Assembly (NCBI GenBank): GCA_023264215.1
Contig: JALQSY010000048.1
Span: forward strand, 1-10,527
Length of the DNA stretch: 10,527 nucleotides
Origin: Candidatus Nanopelagicales bacterium
Lineage (GTDB): Bacteria > Actinomycetota > Actinomycetes > S36-B12
Direction: 5' to 3'
Shown: positions 1 to 5,692 of the stretch, piece by piece
Numbering within the stretch: the stretch's first letter is position 1
How the letters are laid out: each line of letters opens with the position of its first letter
The notes under the pieces: model-generated
Database searches by the model: none
What the model was told of the DNA's origin: nothing
The model's input: only the letters and a program-made list of their open reading frames with translations
Translations under genes and position numbers: made by a program

Positions 1-188
1 AGGTCTTCGTCTATATCCGCGACGAGTACCCCGCTGTCCTCAAGATCCTGGCCTACGAGATCGCCAAGCTGCGCGGCGCCGGTCTTGCCGCCCATACGAA
101 GGTGACCGTGCGGCGCGGCGCTGGCGCCTACATCTGCGGCGAGGAATCGGCGATGATCGAATCGATCGAGGGCAAGCGCGGCCTGCGC
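1..188 (+). CDS. NuoF/FdsB-type NADH-binding flavoprotein subunit, internal fragment
   Basis: Partial gene, open at the left edge and reading in frame from base 3. The peptide starts VFVYIRDEYPAVLKILAYEI and carries the family signature RRGAGAYICGEESAMIESIE near bases 111-170. This is the FMN/NADH-binding region shared by the 51-kDa subunit of complex I (NuoF) and the beta subunit of NAD-dependent formate dehydrogenase (FdsB); such proteins pass electrons between NAD(H), FMN and an Fe-S cluster. The GEESAMIESIEGKRGL wording is nearer to FdsB-like proteins than to classical NuoF, from memory. Relatives continue with GLPRHRPP; here the match ends at KRGL at about base 188. The frame then runs on to a TAG at 657-659, but that stretch is only the antisense of the racemase gene and is not a real C-terminus. 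The Fe-S cysteine domain is absent. The fragment may come from a different replicon or organism than the rest. Confidence 0.75.
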
Positions 189-190
189 CA
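168..190. other. Chimeric junction between two truncated genes
   Basis: Plus-strand similarity to NuoF/FdsB ends here and minus-strand similarity to the N-acylamino acid racemase begins. Over roughly 20 bases both readings are plausible: KRGL on the plus strand and AVAQAALAL on the minus strand. The two partners therefore appear to share a short G/C-rich microhomology at the join. Neither gene has a stop codon of its own at this point. A short-overlap misassembly, an amplification chimera, or a microhomology-mediated rearrangement would all look like this. Confidence 0.7.
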
Positions 191-929
191 CCGCGAGCGA
201 AGTGATCGACTCATCGAGGCACACCGGGGTGTCGATGTGGCGGGCCAGTTCGGCATGACCGACGAGATCGTCCTCGGGCAGCGGCTGCTCGACGAGCAGC
301 AGGTCGAACTCATCCATCGAGCCGAGCAACGCCGCGTCAGCGCGCGTATAGGCCTGGTTGGCGTCGGTCTGCAGGGGCATGCCCGGCCAGGTCGACCGCA
401 CGGCGCGCACGGCCTCGACATCCCAGCCCGGCTCGATCTTGAGCTTGATGCGCCGGTAGCCGGCATCGACGTACGTCGCGACCTCGTCGAGCAGGGCGCC
501 GAGGCTGCCCGGGATCCCGACCGAGACGCCGCAGTCGACCTCCGTGCGCGCGGCGCCGAGGTAGTCCGCGAGCGAACAGCCCTGCTGCCGCAGCCACGCA
601 TCCAGCACCGCGGTCTCCAGCGCGGCCTTGGCCATGGGGTGGCCCTGGAATCGGCGTAGCACCCCGTGGACGCGCTGCGGATCGAGCGCGCGATCGGCCA
701 GCACGGCGGGGATGAGGTGCTCGGTGAGTACGTCGATCGCGCCGTCGACGTACTCCGCGGAGTAGCCGGGCCACTCCATGGCCACGCACTCGGCCCAGCC
801 GCAAACGCCGTCGCTGACCACCTCGACGAGCAGGACGTCGCGCGCCGTCTGCGTGCCGAAGGACGTCCTGAACGGGCGCACGAGCGGCATGTCGACGCGG
901 TGCAGGCGGATCAGGTCGATCGACGTCAC
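168..929 (-). CDS. N-acylamino acid racemase / o-succinylbenzoate synthase family protein, C-terminally truncated
   Basis: Enolase-superfamily enzyme of the MenC/NAAAR/NSAR group, likely an N-succinylamino acid racemase given its neighbours. It starts at a GTG (927-929) that overlaps the TGA of the upstream GNAT gene, and begins VTSIDLIRLHRVDMPLVRPF. About 254 residues are present of the usual 365-375. Visible active-site residues are the KxK motif K162-L-K164 (RRIKLKIEPGWD), and the metal ligands D189 (QTDANQAYT), E214 (LLVEQPL) and D239 (CLDESITS). These spacings match the family numbering well. The second catalytic lysine, expected near residue 263 in a NIK motif, lies beyond the join at about 168-190 and is missing, so the product as written could not be active. 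A role in menaquinone synthesis (menC) is possible, but no men gene is nearby, while the GNAT and M20 neighbours favour the N-succinylamino acid pathway. Confidence 0.85.
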
Positions 930-1740
930 GAAGTCCCCCCGGGAGCGAGCAGGTAGGCGCCTTCGGTGGTGACGCCCCCGACGACGAGGCCGGCATCCAG
1001 CGACGACGTCAGCGCCTCCCGCACGGCCAGCCGCCACTGCAGGCCCAGATCCGGGTCGGCCTGGCGCAGGGACACGATGTCCTCGGGCAGCGACACCAGG
1101 ACGCTCTCGCTCGGATGAGGTGCCTCGCCCACCGTGGGCGCCCCATCAGCGCCGGTCACGATCAGGTCCCGCGTGCTCGCGGCCAGGTCAGCGTGGTCGG
1201 GGAGATCGGCAGTTCACCGCTCGCGGCCCGGGCTGCCCGGTCGGAGTCCACGACCCACCACGCGACGAGCCGATCCGTGCGGTCGCCGGCGTTGATCGCA
1301 TCGGTCATCTCGCCGTAGAAGTCAGGGTGATACTGGCGTACGTCGACGCCGAGCCGATTGACGTTGAAGTGCGCATTGCGTCGCACCAGGGGATCGAACG
1401 TCCACGACACGACGGGAATCCCCTGCTGGCGTGCCCACTCGCGCTGGTGCTGCTTGACGGCCACGCCCATCCCACGATCACGCAGGCCGTCGACGATCGC
1501 CGCCATGTGGCTGTGGAGGTACACACCGCCCGGGACGGTCGCATCGCGCGCGGGGAACCCCAGTGCCGCACCGATCACCCCGCCGTCGTCGTCGAGGACG
1601 ACGCTGCAGTAGCCCCCCGCGTGCATGAGTGCGCGCAGCAGGTTCGGCGTGACCTGCGTGCCCTCTCCTGGCCATACCTGGTCGAAGACCCATCGCGCCT
1701 GCGTCAGGCGGTCTGCCGACTCCGCCAGCTCGATGCGCAC
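926..1740 (-). CDS. COG3375-type GNAT acyltransferase, with apparent -1 frameshift
   Basis: Predicted GNAT N-acyltransferase of about 271 residues once corrected. The first part (1740 down to about 1200) reads VRIELAESADRL and contains the acyl-CoA loop RDRGMGVA (residues 87-94), WTFDPL (113-118) and FYGEMTDAINAG (141-152), all typical of COG3375. After ELPISP the frame runs into a TGA at 1162-1164. One base shifted, it continues DHADLAASTRDLIVTGADG and then LGLQWRLAVREALTSSLDAG to a TGA at 926-928. The span of 815 bases becomes divisible by three if one C is added to the CCCC run (plus-strand GGGG at 1199-1202). A homopolymer sequencing error is likely; a true pseudogene is possible. The start is a GTG at 1738-1740 with no clear ribosome binding site. 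In the Geobacillus pathway this family succinylates D-amino acids; that role is inferred here from the racemase and M20 neighbours. Confidence 0.8.
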
Positions 1741-1785
1741 GCGCCCACGGTAGCCGGGCCAGCCCGACAGGTGCGCCGGGAGGCG

Positions 1786-2937
1786 ATGGGGCACGATTGG
1801 CCGGTGACATCGGACCTGCTGGCCAGCGCACAGGCGCGGTCGGCTGACCTCATCGAGGCGGTTCGGCTGCTCGTCGAGACGGAGTCCCCGTCCGCCGACA
1901 TCGCATCGTGCGAGCGAGTGGTGGACGCCGCCGCGGCCATGGTGCAGGCCTGGCTCGGGTCGCCCGGCCGCATCGAGACCCACGACGGCCGTCCGGTCCT
2001 GCGCTGGGGCCCGGATCGCCCGCGCGTGCTCCTCCTCGGCCACCTCGACACCGTGTGGCCGATCGGCACCCTCGAGCGCATCCCGTGGTCGAATGACGGC
2101 GATCGCCTGCGCGGCCCCGGGGTCTTCGACATGAAGGTCGGCGTGGTGCAGGCCATCGGCGCGATCGCGCTGCTCGGCCTTGGTCCCGATGACGGGGTGG
2201 GCCTGCTCTTCACCACCGATGAGGAGATCGGCTCGGGCTGCTCGCGCGCCCTCATCGAGGACGCCGCGCGCGATGCCGACGCCGTCCTCGTGCTCGAGCC
2301 GTCGGTCGAGGGTGAATTGAAGACCGCCCGCAAGGGCACGTCCTGGTACGTCATGCAGATCACCGGCCGCGCCGCGCACGCCGGGCTCGACCCCGAGCGC
2401 GGCATCAATGCCCTGGTCGAGGCCGCCGCCCTCGTCGGCGATGCCGTGACCTGGGCCAAGCCCGAGGTCGGCACCACGGTGACGCCTACGACAGCTCGGG
2501 CCGGCGTGACCGACAACACGGTGCCCGACCAGGCGGTCATCGGCATCGACGTGCGCGCGTGGAGCGCCGACGAGCAGCAGCGCGTCGATGACCTCGCGCG
2601 GGGCTGGGGACCCGCGCACCCGGAGGCCGGAGTGGCCATCATCGGCGGTGGCATCAACCGCCCGGCGATGGAACCCTCTGCCGGCGAGGGACTCGCCCGC
2701 GTCGCCGAGCGGTGTGCCGAGCAGTTGGGCCTGCCGCCCCTGGGATCGCGAGCGGTCGGCGGTGCGAGTGACGGCAACTTCACCGCCGCGATGGGCATCC
2801 CGACCCTCGACGGGCTCGGTGCCGTCGGAGACGGGGCGCACGCAGACCACGAATGGGCGAGCGCACGCGCCGTACCCGAGAGGACCGCGCTCGTCGCCGC
2901 GCTGGTCGCAGCGATCCTTGCCGGGGAATCCGCGTGA
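1786..2937 (+). CDS. M20 family metallopeptidase (carboxypeptidase G2-like), putative N-succinyl-amino acid desuccinylase
   Basis: Intact 383-residue zinc-dependent amidohydrolase of the M20A/CPG2 type. Expected dinuclear metal and catalytic residues are visible: H86 and D88 in LLGHLDTVWP, bridging D115 in GVFDMKVG, general base E146 with ligand E147 in TTDEEIGS, E171 in LEPS, and H352 in GAHADHE near the C-terminus. The central dimerisation domain carries GRAAHAGLDPERG. There is no signal peptide, so it is probably cytoplasmic. CPG2 relatives cleave C-terminal glutamate or N-acyl amino acids. Beside a racemase and a COG3375 GNAT the best guess is removal of succinate (or another acyl group) from N-acyl-L-amino acids. 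ATG 1786 has GGGAGG only 2 bases upstream, so the in-frame GTG at 1804 is an alternative start. The 45 bases to the divergent GNAT start (1741-1785) must hold both promoters, but I see no clear consensus boxes. The stop overlaps the helicase start. Confidence 0.9.
   Translation: MGHDWPVTSDLLASAQARSADLIEAVRLLVETESPSADIASCERVVDAAAAMVQAWLGSPGRIETHDGRPVLRWGPDRPRVLLLGHLDTVWPIGTLERIPWSNDGDRLRGPGVFDMKVGVVQAIGAIALLGLGPDDGVGLLFTTDEEIGSGCSRALIEDAARDADAVLVLEPSVEGELKTARKGTSWYVMQITGRAAHAGLDPERGINALVEAAALVGDAVTWAKPEVGTTVTPTTARAGVTDNTVPDQAVIGIDVRAWSADEQQRVDDLARGWGPAHPEAGVAIIGGGINRPAMEPSAGEGLARVAERCAEQLGLPPLGSRAVGGASDGNFTAAMGIPTLDGLGAVGDGAHADHEWASARAVPERTALVAALVAAILAGESA
2923..2927 (+). promoter_or_regulatory. 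Shine-Dalgarno site for the XPB helicase
   Basis: GGGGA lies 6 bases before the GTG at 2934, inside the end of the M20 gene. It supports this GTG, which overlaps the M20 TGA as GTGA, as the helicase start, rather than the in-frame ATG at 2853, whose N-terminus (GERTRRTREDRARR) is plainly antisense-like filler. Confidence 0.6.
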
Positions 2938-4589
2938 GCGACGGACCGCTCATCGTCCAGAGCGACAAGACCCTGCTCCTCGAGGTCGGCCATCCCGCCG
3001 CCGACGAGGCACGCCGCGCCATCGCGCCCTTCGCCGAGCTCGAGCGCGCGCCAGAGCACATCCATACCTACCGCATCACACCACTCGCACTGTGGAACGC
3101 CCGGGCGGCGGGCCACGACGCCGAGCAGGTGGTCGACATCCTGCTCACCTACTCCCGCTACGCCGTGCCGCATGCCCTGCTCGTGGACATCGCCGAGACG
3201 ATGGATCGCTACGGCCGTCTGACGATCGCCAAGCACCCGGCGCACGGGCTCGTGCTCACCACGACCGATCGCCCTGTGCTCGAAGAAGTGCTGCGCAACA
3301 AGAAGATCACCCCGATGCTTGGTGCGCGCATCGACGACGACACGGTGATCGTGCACCCGAGCGAGCGCGGGCATCTCAAGCAGGTCCTGCTCACCCTCGG
3401 CTGGCCCGCGGAGGACGAGGCCGGCTACGTCGATGGCGAGGCCCATCCGATCGCGCTGCGCGAGGACACCTGGCACCTGCGCGACTACCAGCGCGATGCC
3501 GTCGAGGGCTTCTGGGCCGGCGGCTCGGGCGTCGTGGTCCTCCCCTGCGGTGCCGGCAAGACCATCGTCGGCGCTGCCGCCATGGCCCGAGCGCAGGCGA
3601 CGACCCTGATCCTGGTCACCAACACCGTGTCGGCCCGGCAGTGGAAGGCCGAACTCCTCGCGCGCACCACGCTCACCGAGGATGAGATCGGCGAGTACTC
3701 CGGTGCGCGGAAGGAGATCCGACCGGTCACGATCGCGACGTACCAGGTGATGACGACGCGCCGCAAGGGAGTCTTCCCTCACCTCGAGGTCTTCGACTCC
3801 CGAGACTGGGGCCTGATCATCTACGACGAGGTACACCTCCTGCCCGCACCGATCTTCCGCTTCACGGCCGACATTCAGTCCCGTCGACGACTCGGATTGA
3901 CCGCGACGCTGGTGCGCGAGGACGGCCGCGAGGGAGATGTGTTCACCCTCATCGGTCCCAAGAGGTACGACGCCCCGTGGAAGGAGGTCGAGGCACAGGG
4001 CTGGATTGCTCCCGCCGAGTGCGTCGAGGTGCGCGTCACGCTCCCCGACGACGAGCGCCTGGTCTACGCCACCGCCGAGCCAGACGATCGCTATCGACTC
4101 GCCGCGACGACGGCGCAGAAGACCCACCTGGTGGAGGATCTGATCGCGCGCCACCCGGACGAGCAGGTCCTCGTCATCGGCCAGTACCTCGACCAGCTCG
4201 CCGAGATCGCCGAGCATGTCCAGGCGCCGACCATCACGGGCGAGACGGGCGTGAAGGAGCGCGAGCGGCTCTTCGAGGCCTTCCGCCGCGGCGAGGAGCG
4301 GGTGCTCGTGGTGAGCAAGGTCGCGAACTTCTCCGTCGACCTCCCGGAGGCCTCGGTCGCCATCCAGGTCAGCGGCTCCTTCGGATCCCGCCAGGAGGAG
4401 GCGCAGCGACTCGGCCGGCTGCTGCGCCCCAAGGCCGACGGCAAGCGCGCCAGGTTCTACACCGTGGTCGCGCGCGACACGGTGGACGCGGACTTCGCCC
4501 AGCATCGCCAGCGCTTCCTCGCCGAGCAGGGCTACGCCTACCGGATCATCGACGCGGACGAGATCGATCGAGTCGAGGACATGGGATGA
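2934..4589 (+). CDS. Bacterial XPB/Ssl2-type DNA helicase
   Basis: Superfamily 2 DNA helicase of 551 residues, about the length of the mycobacterial XPB homologues. The first ~180 residues form the XPB-type N-terminal region preceding the two RecA-like motor domains. Motifs seen: DYQRDAV upstream of Walker A, Walker A LPCGAGKT (about 203-210), Walker B DEVH (298-301), LTAT (322-325), the XPB-specific RED motif (328-330), and motif VI QRLGRLLRP (491-499). XPB enzymes are ATP-driven 3'-5' helicases. In eukaryotes they belong to TFIIH; in actinobacteria they are thought to help DNA repair, but the role is less well settled. The GTG start overlaps the M20 stop and the TGA stop overlaps the ATG of the next gene, so translation is probably coupled to both. 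No separate promoter is seen. All key motifs are intact. Confidence 0.95.
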   Translation: MSDGPLIVQSDKTLLLEVGHPAADEARRAIAPFAELERAPEHIHTYRITPLALWNARAAGHDAEQVVDILLTYSRYAVPHALLVDIAETMDRYGRLTIAKHPAHGLVLTTTDRPVLEEVLRNKKITPMLGARIDDDTVIVHPSERGHLKQVLLTLGWPAEDEAGYVDGEAHPIALREDTWHLRDYQRDAVEGFWAGGSGVVVLPCGAGKTIVGAAAMARAQATTLILVTNTVSARQWKAELLARTTLTEDEIGEYSGARKEIRPVTIATYQVMTTRRKGVFPHLEVFDSRDWGLIIYDEVHLLPAPIFRFTADIQSRRRLGLTATLVREDGREGDVFTLIGPKRYDAPWKEVEAQGWIAPAECVEVRVTLPDDERLVYATAEPDDRYRLAATTAQKTHLVEDLIARHPDEQVLVIGQYLDQLAEIAEHVQAPTITGETGVKERERLFEAFRRGEERVLVVSKVANFSVDLPEASVAIQVSGSFGSRQEEAQRLGRLLRPKADGKRARFYTVVARDTVDADFAQHRQRFLAEQGYAYRIIDADEIDRVEDMG

Positions 4590-5098
4590 ACGACGAGCCC
4601 GCGACTGCCGCGCAGGCCCGCCAGAAGCTCGCCGAGACGACCATGGCGATCTACGCCGCGATCACGCTCCTCGGAGTCGTGGCTGCGGCGAGCTGGAAGG
4701 GCATCTTCGCCGACGAGCTCGAGCTCATCGTGATCATCATCGCCACGACGTTCACCGTCGCCGTGGCCCACGTCTGGGCGGCTGCCGCAGCCCATCGGGT
4801 CGTCGCAAGCGCTCCGCTCTCGCGCGAGGAGTGGCGTGAGGAGGGGCGTCTGGCGCTGTCGGTGATGGTGGTGGGTGGGCTCGCGATCGCGGCCTTCCTC
4901 GGGGCCAACCTGCTCGGCTTCGAGCTCGCCGGCTCGGTCGTCGCCACGCTGCTCATGCTCATCGCCGTGCTCTTCGTCGTCGGCGTCGTCGGCGGCCGGC
5001 GGGAGCAGCGCTCGTGGCCGCGGTCGCTGGCGATCGGACTGCTGGACTCCTCGATCGGCATCGTCGTCCTGCTCGCCAAGGTGACCCTGGGCGCGTAG
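4586..5098 (+). CDS. Small five-helix integral membrane protein, function unknown
   Basis: A 170-residue protein starting at an ATG that overlaps the helicase TGA (ATGA). After a polar N-terminus (MNDEPATAAQARQKLAETT) five hydrophobic segments can be read at about residues 20-38, 46-68, 88-108, 114-136 and 146-166. A charged loop (SREEWREEGR) separates the second and third, and a basic GGRREQRSWPRS loop precedes the last. It has no recognisable catalytic motif and I cannot assign a family. The helicase coupling suggests co-transcription, but no functional link is evident. Its last six codons plus stop are part of a 17-base sequence duplicated 92 bases downstream. Confidence 0.85.
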   Translation: MNDEPATAAQARQKLAETTMAIYAAITLLGVVAAASWKGIFADELELIVIIIATTFTVAVAHVWAAAAAHRVVASAPLSREEWREEGRLALSVMVVGGLAIAAFLGANLLGFELAGSVVATLLMLIAVLFVVGVVGGRREQRSWPRSLAIGLLDSSIGIVVLLAKVTLGA

Positions 5099-5101
5099 CC
5101 G
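5085..5101 (+). repeat. 17-base direct repeat, copy 1
   Basis: CCCTGGGCGCGTAGCCG, covering the last codons and TAG stop of the membrane protein. An identical copy starts 92 bases later, on the other side of the hairpin. The bases immediately outside the repeat differ, so the identity is exactly 17 bases. Confidence 0.85.
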
Positions 5102-5106
5102 ATCGG

Positions 5107-5163
5107 TTTTGCGCGCTGGAATGACAGTTCCGGGCCCGCCCGGTGTCATTTCAGCGCGCGAAA
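5107..5163 (+). terminator. Long imperfect hairpin between convergent genes; possible terminator or palindromic repeat element
   Basis: The arms 5107-5126 and 5144-5163 pair along all 20 positions, with two G-U type pairs (5110/5160 and 5119/5151). Inside, CCGGG (5130-5134) pairs with CCCGG (5139-5143) around a CCCG loop, with GTT 5127-5129 bulged. It lies between the convergent membrane-protein and YceI-like genes, where a bidirectional terminator would be expected. No proper U-tract follows on either strand, so it is not a textbook intrinsic terminator. The wobble pairs hold only in plus-strand RNA; in minus-strand RNA they become A-C and C-A mismatches. A REP-like or MITE-like intergenic palindrome is the main alternative. 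Confidence 0.6.
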
Positions 5164-5176
5164 TAGTCCGACTTCC

Positions 5177-5193
5177 CCCTGGGCGCGTAGCCG
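5177..5193 (+). repeat. 17-base direct repeat, copy 2
   Basis: Exact second copy of CCCTGGGCGCGTAGCCG. It ends one base before the stop codon of the convergent YceI-like gene (5195-5197). Together with copy 1 it brackets the hairpin, as if a segment of about 92 bases had been inserted or duplicated after the membrane-protein gene. Confidence 0.85.
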
Positions 5194-5194
5194 G

Positions 5195-5674
5195 TCAACT
5201 CGCTCGCAGCGACACGGTCCCATCGAGGCTGAAGGTGATGCTCGAGATGCCGCTCAGGCCGGGGATCGGGATCGAGATGTCGTTCATCGTCACGGTGCCC
5301 CCGAGCAGCAGCTGACGCGGATCGTCACCGGGCTCCGGCGTGGCCTCGACGGCCATGGGCACGTCGACCTGCCCGGCCTTGGCGTTCCCCTCGACCATCC
5401 ACGGGTGGGCGGCGGCCTTGCCCTCGGCCTCGAAGACCAGCAGGTCGCCGTCGAAGCGCTTGATCAGCGCGCGTGCCGCCCCCTGCATGAGGAAGTTCGA
5501 GGCCTTGAGCTTCTCCAGGGACATCTCGATGCGCAGCCGCACCGCGGACTTCGCCACATGCAGGCCGCCACCGGTCACCGGTGCACTCACCTCGAGCGAG
5601 GTCGGGAAGTCGTGGGTCTGCAAGGTGATGGGGCTGCCGGGTTCGATCGTCCACGTGCCTGGGGTCGTCGTCAC
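5195..5674 (-). CDS. YceI-like domain protein (putative)
   Basis: A 159-residue protein starting at a GTG (5672-5674), 18 bases after the stop of the dimethylglycine dehydrogenase-type gene, so it is probably the last gene of that operon. It begins MTTTPGTWTIEPGSPITLQT. The rest is rich in alternating beta-strand pattern, with LLVFEAEGKAAAHPWMVEGN near the middle and VTMNDISIPIPGLSGISSI near the end. The opening WTI-P motif and the strand-rich layout resemble the YceI lipocalin-like fold, which binds isoprenoid-type lipids, but the usual YceI signatures are weak. There is no signal peptide, unlike many YceI proteins, so it may act in the cytoplasm. Its role in amine demethylation is unknown. 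No Shine-Dalgarno sequence is obvious before the GTG. Confidence 0.6.
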   Translation of the reverse strand: MTTTPGTWTIEPGSPITLQTHDFPTSLEVSAPVTGGGLHVAKSAVRLRIEMSLEKLKASNFLMQGAARALIKRFDGDLLVFEAEGKAAAHPWMVEGNAKAGQVDVPMAVEATPEPGDDPRQLLLGGTVTMNDISIPIPGLSGISSITFSLDGTVSLRAS

Positions 5675-5692
5675 GCGCCCGAGTGTGCCATG

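Noticed and set aside
189..659. Continuation of the NuoF-type frame to the TAG at 657
   Set aside because: The reading frame is open by chance; the peptide loses all NuoF similarity and the opposite strand encodes the racemase active site.
1120..1785. N-terminal extension of the M20 peptidase by about 220 residues
   Set aside because: This stretch is antisense to the GNAT gene and shows no M20 similarity; family alignment begins after ATG 1786.
1741..1785. Divergent promoter with defined -35/-10 boxes between GNAT and M20
   Set aside because: The 45-base gap must contain regulatory signals, but no convincing sigma consensus or operator palindrome is visible.
1162..2850. 562-codon minus-strand frame as a single large protein
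   Set aside because: Only its last ~190 codons (from about 1740 down) are real, as the GNAT gene; the upstream part is antisense to the peptidase.
1704..4505. Very long minus-strand open frame across the peptidase and helicase genes
   Set aside because: Antisense of well-supported M20 and XPB genes; the peptide is rich in R, A, G and H with no family motifs, as expected in high-GC DNA.
5099..5194. Classical rho-independent terminator
   Set aside because: The hairpin is clear, but no run of T follows it on either strand, so only a tentative terminator or repeat element call is kept.
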